Shown one piece after another: positions 34,707-43,315 of a stretch of DNA of 64,000 nt; positions within the stretch are counted from its first letter, which is position 1, and the number at the start of each line of letters is the position of its first letter. The stretch is from Bacillus thermozeamaize (GTDB lineage Bacteria > Bacillota > Bacilli > ZCTH02-B2). Below the pieces are notes generated by a model. It made no database searches and was not told the DNA's origin. It saw only the letters and a list, made by a program, of their open reading frames with translations. The position numbers and the translations under genes are program-made. The DNA lies in the NCBI GenBank assembly GCA_002159075.1, contig LZRT01000121.1, forward strand, positions 84,930-148,929, given 5' to 3'.

Positions 34707-35705
34707 GTGGAAATGGCCACTTACACTTTTCATCCCATTCCCCCGTATAATTTTTTTCACATGCTCCAGCGCCTCAAATACGCACGCCACGAACTTTACC
34801 GGTTTGACCCGGATGGTGCCGTCATCCGCACGTTGACGATTCGGCAGGACGAAGCGGGAACGTGTGAATCATCAGCGGGTACACGGCAGGATACGGGAAA
34901 AGGGTGGAGACGCCTTCTGACAAGGACCACTTGGAATCATAAAGTGTGGGAACCGGAATTGCGCGTGGATGTCATCCTGGAAGAAGGAGACGAATCGCTG
35001 ACATCTTCCGAGGAAAAATTGGTTGTCAGGCAATTGGCCCATATCTGGATGGTCGATGTGGATTTGACGCCGTATTATGAACAAATGGCTTCCGACCTTC
35101 GACTGGCTCCCATTGTCAAGAAGTTTGAAGGCTACCGGCCTCCCCTGGACGGCTCCCTGTTTGAGTCGATGATCAAAACCATCATCGGCCAGCAGTTGAA
35201 CCTGGCCTTTGCGCGCAAGCTGAATGAACGTCTCATCCAGCTTGCGGCACCGCCCTTTTTCTGGAAAGGGGAGGCTTACCCGGTTTTTCCCCAGCCGGAA
35301 GAACTGGCATCGTTGGATGTGGCGCAGTTGCGGGCGCTGCAGTTTAGCCAGCGCAAGGCGGAATATGTGATTCATCTTGCCAGAAGTGTGGCCAATCACG
35401 AACTGTGCTGGCCGTCACTGGAAGAGGCGCTGAACAAACCGGACGAGGAATATTTCCTGGAATGGCAAACGATTCGCGGCGTTGGGCGGTGGACGGTGGA
35501 ATGTGTGCTGATCTTCGGACTCGGACGTCCTGATTTGTTGCCTGCGGCCGACATTGGCTTGCGCAATGCCGTGCGCAAAGTGTACCAATTGCCCGAACAA
35601 CCAACGGAAGAGCAGATCAGGGAGCTTGGCCAGTCCTGGAAGCCGTGGTCCAGTTACGTGACGCTGTATCTCTGGGAAAGTCTGGTGCAGGGGCAATTTT
35701 CGTAA
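34707..35705 (+). CDS. alkA: DNA-3-methyladenine glycosylase II (AlkA-like)
   Basis: A 332-residue base-excision enzyme. The N-terminal AlkA_N-type beta domain runs to about residue 135; then comes the HhH-GPD fold: PPLDGSLFESMIKTIIGQQLNLAFA, the hairpin motif IRGVGRWTVECVLIFGLGRPD, and LPAADIGLRNAV with the catalytic Asp. It removes alkylated purines. GTG 34707 is chosen with GGAGG 9 bases upstream; ATG 34713 is an alternative. Length is slightly above Bacillus AlkA (about 300). Monocistronic, no ada gene adjacent. Confidence 0.93.
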   Translation: MEMATYTFHPIPPYNFFHMLQRLKYARHELYRFDPDGAVIRTLTIRQDEAGTCESSAGTRQDTGKGWRRLLTRTTWNHKVWEPELRVDVILEEGDESLTSSEEKLVVRQLAHIWMVDVDLTPYYEQMASDLRLAPIVKKFEGYRPPLDGSLFESMIKTIIGQQLNLAFARKLNERLIQLAAPPFFWKGEAYPVFPQPEELASLDVAQLRALQFSQRKAEYVIHLARSVANHELCWPSLEEALNKPDEEYFLEWQTIRGVGRWTVECVLIFGLGRPDLLPAADIGLRNAVRKVYQLPEQPTEEQIRELGQSWKPWSSYVTLYLWESLVQGQFS

Positions 35706-35831
35706 CCGATTTGTAAAAGAGTCTTTCTATTCTAGATTGTAAGCGGTAAAATAAAAGGAACTGCATGTCGGGGAGAGAACAGAAGAAACATAAAGAGAAA
35801 AAGTCGGTTTATTCTGATGAGGAGGGGGAAC

Positions 35832-37550
35832 ATGGCCGAAAAGCCGTGGTTGAAACATTATTCGGAAAACGTCCGCGCCACGTTGGAATACCCGGAAAAG
35901 ACACTGGGAGATCTTTTTATCGAAACAACGGAAAAATACCCGGAGCGGGAGGCGATCCACTTCCTTGGCAAGCGCCTCACCTATCGTCAGCTGCGGGATG
36001 AAGTATTCAAATTTGCCAATGTGTTGTCCAAATTGGGGGTGAAAAAAGGGGAGCGGGTCTCGTTGATGTTGGCCAATACCCCCCAGAGCGTGATCGCGTA
36101 TTATGCGGTGTTGCTGCTTGGAGGCATTGTGGTCCAAACTAACCCGATGTATACCGAACGAGAGCTGAAGCACCAGCTGGAAGACGCGGGAGTGGAAACC
36201 ATCCTGGCCCTGGATCTGGTGTACCCGCGCCTGTCCAAGGTGGCTTCGCAGACCCCCCTGAAGCACATCATTTACACCAGCATCAAGGATTACCTGCCGT
36301 TTCCGAAAAATTTGCTCTATCCGTTCAAGCAGAAAAAAGACGGAATGTGGCATGACATCCCATACGGAAACGGCGTTTATGCATACGAGCAATTGATGAA
36401 GGCGGCTCCCGCCACGCGGCCGGAACCGGTAGCGCTCGACCCGAAAGAAGATTTGGCGCTGCTTCAGTATACCGGCGGGACGACGGGATTGCCCAAGGGT
36501 GTGATGCTGACCCATTACAACCTGGTAGTCAATACATTCCAGTGCATGGAATGGCAGGAAAAACACGATGAAGAGCAGCAGCGGGTGCTGGCTGTGCTGC
36601 CGTTTTTCCACGTTTACGGGATGACGGTGGTGATGAACCTCAGCATTGCCACGGGCGCGCTGATGATCCTGCTGCCGCGCTTTGATGTCAAAGAGGTCCT
36701 GGAAACCATCCAGAAGGAGAAGCCCACCCAGTTTCCCGGCGCGCCGACGATGTACATCGGACTGCTCAATCATCCGGATGTCAACAAATATGATTTGTCG
36801 TCGGTGAACATCTGCCTCAGCGGCTCTGCGCCGCTTGCCCCTGAGGTCCAAAAGCAATTTGAGACCCTAAGCAACGGCGGTCTCTTGGTGGAAGGGTACG
36901 GGCTGACAGAGGCTTCACCGGTCACCCACTCCAATCCGATCAATGGCCTCCGCAAGGTGGGAAGCATCGGCATCCCTTGGCCGGATACGGATGCCCGCAT
37001 CGTGGATGAGGAGGGAAATGATGTCCCCGTGGGCGAAGTGGGCGAGCTGATCATTCGCGGACCTCAGGTCATGAAGGGGTACTGGAACCGCCCCGATGAA
37101 ACGGCAAAGACGCTGCGGGATGGCTGGCTTTACACGGGGGATATGGCCAGGATGGATGAGGACGGGTACTTCTACATTGTCGACCGGAAAAAGGATATGA
37201 TCATCGCGGGTGGATTCAACATTTACCCGCGGGAAGTGGAGGATGTTCTCTTTGAGCATCCGGCGGTCAAGGAGGCGGCCGTGGTGGGGGTACCCGACCC
37301 GTACCGGGGAGAGACCGTCAAGGCTTTCATCGTTCTCAAGGAAGGAAAGACGGTGACGGAAGAAGAGCTGGATCAGCATTGCCGGGCAAATCTGGCGGCC
37401 TATAAGGTGCCGAGGATCTACGAATTCCGCGATGAACTGCCCAAAACAATGGTCGGCAAGGTGTTGCGCCGGCAACTGCAGGAAGAGGAACGGGCCAAAT
37501 ATCAGCAGCAGCGTCCGCAACCGGCAGAGCAAAACGCGCAAGAAGGGTAG
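35832..37550 (+). CDS. lcfA: Long-chain fatty acid-CoA ligase (LcfA-like)
   Basis: A 572-residue FadD/LcfA-type ligase: LLQYTGGTTGLPKGVMLTHYN near residue 220 (YTGGTTG is the LcfA/FadD variant of the P-loop), EGYGLTEASPVTHSNP near 360, GWLYTGDMARMDEDGYF, DRKKDMIIAGGFNIYPREVE (fatty-acid-ligase signature), and PKTMVGKVLRRQL with the catalytic Lys. It activates long-chain fatty acids for beta-oxidation at the inner membrane face. ATG 35832 follows GAGGAGGGGG. No etf or fadE genes follow; a strong terminator ends the transcript. Confidence 0.95.
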   Translation: MAEKPWLKHYSENVRATLEYPEKTLGDLFIETTEKYPEREAIHFLGKRLTYRQLRDEVFKFANVLSKLGVKKGERVSLMLANTPQSVIAYYAVLLLGGIVVQTNPMYTERELKHQLEDAGVETILALDLVYPRLSKVASQTPLKHIIYTSIKDYLPFPKNLLYPFKQKKDGMWHDIPYGNGVYAYEQLMKAAPATRPEPVALDPKEDLALLQYTGGTTGLPKGVMLTHYNLVVNTFQCMEWQEKHDEEQQRVLAVLPFFHVYGMTVVMNLSIATGALMILLPRFDVKEVLETIQKEKPTQFPGAPTMYIGLLNHPDVNKYDLSSVNICLSGSAPLAPEVQKQFETLSNGGLLVEGYGLTEASPVTHSNPINGLRKVGSIGIPWPDTDARIVDEEGNDVPVGEVGELIIRGPQVMKGYWNRPDETAKTLRDGWLYTGDMARMDEDGYFYIVDRKKDMIIAGGFNIYPREVEDVLFEHPAVKEAAVVGVPDPYRGETVKAFIVLKEGKTVTEEELDQHCRANLAAYKVPRIYEFRDELPKTMVGKVLRRQLQEEERAKYQQQRPQPAEQNAQEG

Positions 37551-37603
37551 AGCGTGAGCACTTGATAAAGCGCGGACGCTAGGCATTTGCGCCAAAACAA
37601 GGC

Positions 37604-37646
37604 AAGGGCTGTCCCTTAAGTCTTGCGACTGAAGGACAGCCCTTTT
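37604..37646 (+). terminator. Terminator of lcfA
   Basis: AAGGGCTGTCC (37604-37614) pairs perfectly with GGACAGCCCTT (37634-37644), then TT. The convergent glcF gene ends within it. Confidence 0.88.
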
Positions 37647-38962
37647 CATGCTTCCTTTATTCCCCAGGCTTCTGCCAGCAATTCCACCAGGTGGAGGACA
37701 CGGACGGATGAATCCAGGCCGGCGCGATGGATGCCCATCTGCAGCTGCAACTGACAGCCGGGGTTTGTGGTGACGATGATAGCCGCTTTCGTGTCGCGGA
37801 CCGATTCCATCTTCAGGTCGAGAATCTGCATCGATTCTTCAAAGTGAAGGAGATTGTATACGCCCGCTGAACCGCAGCAATGTTCCGCATAGGCCATCTC
37901 GCGGAAGGTGATGCCTGGGATGTGGCGAAGCAGCTTGCGAGGTGCTTCGGTTACCTTTTGGACATGGCTCATGTGGCAGGAGGGCTGATAGGTGATGACT
38001 TCGCGCATGGGTTTGGCGGCGGGTTGCTCTTCCGCCTCATCCAGCAGCTGGCTGATGTCCCGGACTTTTGCGGCGAAGGCTTTTGCCCGCTCTTCCCAGT
38101 CCGGTTCAGCGGCAAAGAGCAACGGATATTCTTTCAGATGGGCGCCGCATCCTCCGGCGTTGCTCACCACCCAGTCCACGCCCCCCTGCTCGGCGGCCAG
38201 GATGTTCTGCTTGGCCAGCCGGACGGCCATTTCCACTTCGCCGGTGTGGGCGTGCAGCGCGCCGCAGCATGTCTGGCCCTGCAGGAGAACCACCTCATAG
38301 CCGCAGTGTGAGAGCAGCTCCATGCTCAGCCGGTTGACGCGATGGAACAGGACTTCCATGATGCAGCCGTGCAGGAACCCCACCCTGACCCGCTTTTCCG
38401 GCGCTTTCCCAGTTCTTTTTGGCGCGCGTGGAGGCAGGAACCGGGGCAGCTTTCTGTCCCGGGGTGATGGGACCGTTGGCAGAACCGCTTCCCACTGCCC
38501 CAGGTTACCGGGAAGCAGTCGCAACAGGTTCAGCCGCCTGGCCAATGACTGAAAGCCGAGCGACTGATAAGCCCACAACAGGTGGCCCGCCCGCCGCAAC
38601 CGGCCGGGAAAGGGAAGAAGGGAGGCCAGCAGCCGTTTGCGGACCGCCCGTGTGCGGGCCGGTTCCCGTTTTACTTCAGCCAGCGCGTGGCTGGCCGCCG
38701 CGTGAATCCGGCCGTATTCCACTCCCGTGGGACAAGCTGTTTCACAGGCGCGGCAACCCAGGCAGAGATCGATGGGTTCGGCCAGCTCGGCCAGGGGCAG
38801 CTTGCCTTCCGCCGCCATCTTGACCAGGTTGAGCCGGCCGCGCGGGGAGTGGGTTTCCCTTCCCGTCGTCCGGTATGTGGGGCAGACCGGCAGGCAATAC
38901 CCGCATTGCACACAGGACAATGTTTTTTCATGGGCCGTCTCCAGCAGGGAAGGTTTGCTCAT
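37646..38962 (-). CDS. glcF: Glycolate oxidase iron-sulfur subunit
   Basis: A 438-residue protein with two 4Fe-4S motifs near the N-terminus (CVQCGYCLPVCPTY and CLGCRACETACPTG) and two CCG domains (QTCCGALHAHTGE and AEHCCGSAGVYN with further Cys), the standard GlcF/heterodisulfide-reductase-like layout. It passes electrons from GlcD toward the quinone pool. ATG 38962 overlaps the glcD stop (ATGA), so translation is coupled. GlcE is missing; Bacillus-type GlcD/GlcF pairs also lack it. The substrate could be glycolate or another 2-hydroxyacid. Confidence 0.93.
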   Translation of the reverse strand: MSKPSLLETAHEKTLSCVQCGYCLPVCPTYRTTGRETHSPRGRLNLVKMAAEGKLPLAELAEPIDLCLGCRACETACPTGVEYGRIHAAASHALAEVKREPARTRAVRKRLLASLLPFPGRLRRAGHLLWAYQSLGFQSLARRLNLLRLLPGNLGQWEAVLPTVPSPRDRKLPRFLPPRAPKRTGKAPEKRVRVGFLHGCIMEVLFHRVNRLSMELLSHCGYEVVLLQGQTCCGALHAHTGEVEMAVRLAKQNILAAEQGGVDWVVSNAGGCGAHLKEYPLLFAAEPDWEERAKAFAAKVRDISQLLDEAEEQPAAKPMREVITYQPSCHMSHVQKVTEAPRKLLRHIPGITFREMAYAEHCCGSAGVYNLLHFEESMQILDLKMESVRDTKAAIIVTTNPGCQLQLQMGIHRAGLDSSVRVLHLVELLAEAWGIKEA

Positions 38963-40377
38963 GTTTCCAGCACCCACCTTTGTCCGGGTTCGGGAAAGAT
39001 TTTTCCGGGATTGAGGATCTGGTTCGGATCCCAGGCCTGTTTAATCCTGCGCATCATGTCAAGGCCTACAGGTCCCAATTCCATCTCCATAAAGGGGGAT
39101 TTCATCAGGCCAATGCCGTGTTCTCCAGAGAGCGTTCCGCCAAGCGATACCGCCGCTTCGAAGATCTCCCGCACCGCCTGCGCCGCCCGCTGCATTTCCT
39201 CTTTGTTCCGTTCGTCGCAGATAATGTTCGGATGCAGATTGCCGTCGCCGGCATGGCCGAACACCACCAGATGGAGCCGGTATTTTTCCCGGATCTCCTT
39301 CAGGCGGGCAAACATGGCCGGGATTTGGCTCCGTGGGACGGTCGCGTCTTCTGCGATTTTGGTCGGTTTGATGCGGGCGATGGCCGGAGAGACCAGTTTC
39401 CGGATCTGCCAGAGCTTTTGGGCCTCCTCGGAAGTTTCAGGGATTTGCACGCTGCGGGCGCCCAGGTTGCGGCAAATCTCGCCCGCTTGGCGGATTTCTT
39501 CCTGGACGGCGGCAGGATGGCCGTCCACCTCAATCAACAGGATGGCTTCCGCATCCAGAGGCAGGCCGCTGGGCCGGTAGGCCTCCACCGCTTCCATCGA
39601 GGCCTGGTCCATGATTTCCATTTTGGCAGGCAGGATGCCGGAAGCCAGAACACGGGAGATGGCTTTTCCCGAATCGACCAGGTCATCAAAGACAGCCATC
39701 AGCGTGGCTGAGGCGGGCGGTTTTGGGATCAGGCGGAGGATGGCTTCGGTGATGACGCCGAGCGTCCCTTCGGAACCGACGATCAACCGGGTCAGATCAT
39801 AGCCAGTGACGTTTTTCACGGTACGGCCGCCCGTCCGGATGATCTCCCCCTGCGGCGTGACTACTTCCAGGCCGAGCACGTAATCCTTGGTGACGCCGTA
39901 TTTCAGGCCGCGCGGGCCGCCGGAGTTTTCCGCCAGGTTGCCGCCTATCGTGGAGACGGCGGCGCTGCTGGGATCGGGCGGGTACATCAGGCCCGCCGCT
40001 TCCGCCGCCTGGTGGATGCGTGCGGTCAAGACGCCAGGGGAAACGACGGCCACCAGATCTTCGGCGTCCACTTCCAGCTTTTTGTCCATGGCTGAAAGAT
40101 CCAGAACCACGCCCCCTTTGACGGGCAGACAGCCGCCGCTCAGCCCGCTGGCCTGGCCGCGGGGGTAGACGGGGATCCGGTGGCGGTTGGCCCATTTCAG
40201 GATGCCGGCGATCTCGGTCGCCGATTCGGGCTGGATGACCACATCAGGCAAAAATTGACCGAACGAGGCGTCGTAACTGTAGCTGTAGCGGTCGGCCGGT
40301 CCGGTCAGCAGCCGTTTCTCGTCGCGGATGAGGGAACGGAGTTCGTTGAGCGATTCAGTGTTGATTTTCCCGTACAT
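38959..40377 (-). CDS. glcD: Glycolate oxidase FAD subunit
   Basis: A 472-residue flavoprotein of the FAD_binding_4/FAD-oxidase_C family: YPRGQASGLSGGCLPVKGGVVLDLS and DPSSAAVSTIGGNLAENSGGPRGLKYG (FAD binding), GSEGTLGVITEAILRL, and C-terminal VFGHAGDGNLHPNI and GEHGIGLMKSPFM. It oxidises glycolate or D-lactate-like 2-hydroxyacids. ATG 40377 has GAGGAGGG 5 bases upstream. Forms an operon with glcF. Confidence 0.94.
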   Translation of the reverse strand: MYGKINTESLNELRSLIRDEKRLLTGPADRYSYSYDASFGQFLPDVVIQPESATEIAGILKWANRHRIPVYPRGQASGLSGGCLPVKGGVVLDLSAMDKKLEVDAEDLVAVVSPGVLTARIHQAAEAAGLMYPPDPSSAAVSTIGGNLAENSGGPRGLKYGVTKDYVLGLEVVTPQGEIIRTGGRTVKNVTGYDLTRLIVGSEGTLGVITEAILRLIPKPPASATLMAVFDDLVDSGKAISRVLASGILPAKMEIMDQASMEAVEAYRPSGLPLDAEAILLIEVDGHPAAVQEEIRQAGEICRNLGARSVQIPETSEEAQKLWQIRKLVSPAIARIKPTKIAEDATVPRSQIPAMFARLKEIREKYRLHLVVFGHAGDGNLHPNIICDERNKEEMQRAAQAVREIFEAAVSLGGTLSGEHGIGLMKSPFMEMELGPVGLDMMRRIKQAWDPNQILNPGKIFPEPGQRWVLET

Positions 40378-40402
40378 GCCGGCCCTCCTCACGTACCTGA
40401 GT

Positions 40403-40576
40403 TCAAATTGGTTTCGACGATAGCGATTCGATTTTCCCCAAGCTGAACCACGGATTCGCCTGAGGATTCCAAGGATACCGGGATGGCAGGCTGAATTGAG
40501 GAACGGGTTTCAGTGCGATCCATATTAAACAAATCAATATGCCAACAAGAATGAACCGGTTCGATCTATCCGCCAA
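40403..40576 (-). CDS. Small single-span membrane protein (57 aa)
   Basis: TTG start at 40576 with GGAGGAG six bases upstream. The peptide is basic at the N-terminus (ADRSNR), has one membrane segment (FILVGILICLIWIAL) and a Pro/Ser-rich tail with a WNPQANPWFSLGK stretch. I do not recognise a family. The strong ribosome site and charge/hydrophobic layout support a real gene. It stops 25 bases before the glcD start and could be the first gene of a glc transcript. Confidence 0.5.
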   Translation of the reverse strand: MADRSNRFILVGILICLIWIALKPVPQFSLPSRYPWNPQANPWFSLGKIESLSSKPI

Positions 40577-40815
40577 GTGATTCTCCTCCGATATGATGAG
40601 CCCCTTGACTCCCGTCCTCTCGTCATGACGTATTTCATCTATTCTATAATGCGCAAATAGGCTGTGTCCACTGTCTAGTAAAGGGAGCGGTACATGAACC
40701 ATCTGCTTGAGGCGGTTCAAATCGACATCGCACCTTTGGCGTCTGCCGGATAGGGTTCAACGCTGGGAATGTCCCCGTTTTGTTTCTAATATAAAAAATT
40801 ATGGGAAGGATAATT

Positions 40816-40839
40816 TATGACGTATATGTTTACGTCATA
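40816..40839. promoter_or_regulatory. Perfect 9-bp inverted repeat, probable operator
   Basis: TATGACGTA-TATGTT-TACGTCATA lies between the divergent small membrane protein/glc genes and the acetone-carboxylase regulator. Its ends and spacing suit a dimeric DNA-binding protein. Confidence 0.5.
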
Positions 40840-40882
40840 TATAACTATATAATATTGGGGGAAAGATACCTCGTCCGTTCTC

Positions 40883-40925
40883 TTCGGCATTTACTAAATG
40901 AATAAACGCCGAATTTTCTCTCTTT
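40883..40925 (+). terminator. Hairpin with pyrimidine tail upstream of the acx regulator
   Basis: TTCGGCATTTA (40883-40893) and TAAACGCCGAA (40903-40913) pair with one mismatch, then TTTTCTCTCTTTTTCCC. It has the form of an intrinsic terminator in the leader of the regulator gene; no gene precedes it on this strand. The rest of 40577-41121 is AT-rich and holds no gene. Confidence 0.5.
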
Positions 40926-41121
40926 TTCCCTAAATTGGATCAGGAAATCCGATCTGATTCCCTGAAATATATCAAAAATTGTTATATAATTAAAAATGTA
41001 AGGGCTTTACTGCTCGAAAAAAGTCATGTTATAGTAACAAAAACTGTCTTTCGCACTAATAAAATCAAAAATAAATATGATTAAAAAAATATCAATATAT
41101 TGATTTTAAGGAGGGACTGAT

Positions 41122-43095
41122 GTGGACCAGTATACTCTTGCTCTTCGCTCGTTCCATGAATATCTCAAACGGGAGCGTAAGTTGTACCAACATTGGGAGA
41201 TCATGAATACGACAAGAGAGGCAAAAACCTTCCGTCCGCCTATCGAGTCCTCCTGGCAACGATGTCTCTCCCAAAACATTGATCCGATGACTCAGGAAGC
41301 GCCTATTGTTTATACACGATACGAACTGAAAGGACAGCAAGAGAAACATCATGAGCTTCTACAATTGGTTCATCCGTATATGCAGGAACTATATGAACAG
41401 CTTGCGGAAGAAAACATTTTGATCATGCTGTCGGACGCTGCTGGCATTATTCTTGATGGCAAGGCCACCTCCAAGGCATGGTCAAAAGTTCAAAAGATAC
41501 ACTTTTTTCCTGGAGCCGATTGGTCGGAAGCAGGAGCAGGGACCAATGCCATTGGCACGGCCATTGCGGAAAAGAAGCCGGTTCAGGTGTTTGGCGCCGA
41601 ACACTTTTGTCAAGGCTGGCATTCCTGGGTGTGCTCAGCAGCTCCTATTATCGATCCAGTCACCAATGTATTACTCGGTGTACTGGATATTAGTGGTATC
41701 AAAGACCGTGTTCAGGCTCACGGTTTACCTTTGGTCATCAGTCAGGTGCAAAAGATCCAGCGTGAACTCGGAAACCGCGTGATGAACCGGGAGCTTTCGG
41801 TTCTGCAAGGTATTGTGGATATATTCCAGGAACCTATCTTCATATTTGATTCATATTTGCGAATCGTAAGATGTAATGAGAAAGCCGGGTATATTTTACG
41901 GTTGTCACCCGGAGATTCGTTGAAGAAATTTCTGGATATCCCAAATGCCGATATTGAGCGTTTTCCTTTTTGGGGGCAGACATTCCCTCTTAAAGTAACA
42001 AAAGATGAAAACAATCCCATGTGGACTGCCACCCTTCACCCCTATCGCTTGGATCAGCGAATCATCGGAGGTGTGGCAGTTCTCAAGCGGATTACGTATC
42101 ATTCAAGGGGAACGGTACAACGCACCTTGTACACGTTTGATCAAATTGTCACGCGAAGTCCTGTGATCCAACAACTGATTGAAGAAGCGAAAATGGCTGC
42201 TGCTGCGGATAAAACCTTGTTGATTACGGGCGAGACAGGAACAGGAAAGGAAGTGTTTGCCCAATCTGTACATGCCTACAGTTTTCGCAGTGGAAAAAAG
42301 TTTGTCGAGGTGAATTGCGGGGCGCTCCCAAAAGAGCTGATTGCCAGTGAGCTGTTCGGTTATACGCCAGGTGCGTTTACGGGTGCTTTGTCAAAAGGAA
42401 AACAGGGAAAATTTGTCGCTGCCGACGGAGGAACGCTTTTTCTTGATGAGATTGGTGAATTGCCGTTGGAAGCGCAGGCGTATCTGTTGCGCGTACTGGA
42501 AGAGAAAGCGGTGGTACCGCTTGGCAGTATCGATCCGATCCCGGTCGATGTTCGCATCATTGCAGCCACCAACCGAGATCTGGCCGAAGAGGTGAGGATG
42601 GGTCGGTTTCGAGAAGATTTATATTACCGCCTTCATGTTTTGACCATCCACATTCCCCCATTAAGAGAACGCAAGGAGGATATCCCCTTGCTGGTTGAGC
42701 ATTTTTTGCACCGATGCGGAGGTGGCAAGGGATGGACAGTTGAAGGATCGGCAATGGACATATTGCTCCAATACGACTGGCCAGGAAATGTCCGGCAATT
42801 AAAGCATGTACTGGAACAGGCGATGTTTCGAGCAAAAGGTGGAATCATTACCCCGCACGATCTGCCGCCTTTGTTGCAAACGAAGTTTCGTACTGTACCG
42901 TCTTCATCGACGCATCCCCAATCATTTCCTTTCCTGTCGCCTTCGAAACGACCAAGACCGGCGTTGACACGTGAGCTTCTTGAACGGACATTGAAGCAGG
43001 TCGATGACAATGTGGCAGAAACTGCGCGTCTTTTGAACGTGTCACGAATGACCGTTTATCGAAAGATGAAGGAATTTGGCATTAAAAGATCATAA
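41122..43095 (+). CDS. acxR: Sigma-54-dependent activator of the acetone carboxylase operon (AcoR/AcxR type)
   Basis: A 657-residue enhancer-binding protein: an AcoR-like N-terminal region with [13 protein letters not shown], a GAF domain (about 80-205; [31 protein letters not shown] is the AcoR-type signature), a PAS domain (about 210-310), and AAA+ with Walker A GETGTGKE (370-377), an intact GAFTGA loop (417-422) and Walker [10 protein letters not shown] Fis-type helix-turn-helix ends the protein ([22 protein letters not shown]). GTG start with AAGGAGGG 7 bases upstream. Position just before a consensus sigma-54 promoter and acxABC matches the reported acxR-acxABC arrangement in Xanthobacter and Rhodobacter. 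The inducer is probably acetone or a related ketone (inference). Confidence 0.93.
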   Translation: MDQYTLALRSFHEYLKRERKLYQHWEIMNTTREAKTFRPPIESSWQRCLSQNIDPMTQEAPIVYTRYELKGQQEKHHELLQLVHPYMQELYEQLAEENILIMLSDAAGIILDGKATSKAWSKVQKIHFFPGADWSEAGAGTNAIGTAIAEKKPVQVFGAEHFCQGWHSWVCSAAPIIDPVTNVLLGVLDISGIKDRVQAHGLPLVISQVQKIQRELGNRVMNRELSVLQGIVDIFQEPIFIFDSYLRIVRCNEKAGYILRLSPGDSLKKFLDIPNADIERFPFWGQTFPLKVTKDENNPMWTATLHPYRLDQRIIGGVAVLKRITYHSRGTVQRTLYTFDQIVTRSPVIQQLIEEAKMAAAADKTLLITGETGTGKEVFAQSVHAYSFRSGKKFVEVNCGALPKELIASELFGYTPGAFTGALSKGKQGKFVAADGGTLFLDEIGELPLEAQAYLLRVLEEKAVVPLGSIDPIPVDVRIIAATNRDLAEEVRMGRFREDLYYRLHVLTIHIPPLRERKEDIPLLVEHFLHRCGGGKGWTVEGSAMDILLQYDWPGNVRQLKHVLEQAMFRAKGGIITPHDLPPLLQTKFRTVPSSSTHPQSFPFLSPSKRPRPALTRELLERTLKQVDDNVAETARLLNVSRMTVYRKMKEFGIKRS

Positions 43096-43121
43096 ATTGG
43101 GTAGTTTATCGAAAAATCAAC

Positions 43122-43182
43122 ATTGTCACTTGTTACGTCACCAGAATTGTCACATGTGATATGGATGTGACGGATGGGTGAC
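43122..43182 (+). promoter_or_regulatory. Upstream activator sites (TGTCAC/GTGAC repeats)
   Basis: TTGTCAC occurs at 43123 and 43147, the second as part of the palindrome TTGTCACATGTGAT, with TACGTCAC at 43135, TGTGAC at 43166 and GGGTGAC at 43176 as further direct or inverted half-sites. They lie 55-115 bases upstream of the -24 box, a usual distance for a sigma-54 activator. Confidence 0.6.
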
Positions 43183-43234
43183 GTTTTTTGTTGTTTTTTG
43201 CCCAAAAGAGGCTTCTTTTTTGTTGGGTTTCATT

Positions 43235-43250
43235 TGGCACAGGACTTGCT
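43235..43250 (+). promoter_or_regulatory. Sigma-54 promoter of acxABC
   Basis: TGGCAC-AGGAC-TTGCT matches the -24/-12 consensus at every key position with correct 12-base GG-to-GC spacing. The start of transcription is expected near 43261, about 55 bases before acxA. Confidence 0.9.
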
Positions 43251-43315
43251 TTATTACAGGTTGCCATCTGTAAATACAGGTTAGTGATCAAATTGGAGAT
43301 TGGAGGGTTTGGTTG

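Noticed and set aside
35727..36857. 376-codon open frame opposite lcfA
   Set aside because: Overlaps a clear LcfA gene; composition and lack of start signals mark it as antisense noise. The same applies to the long frames opposite gdh, glcD, acxB and the other large genes.
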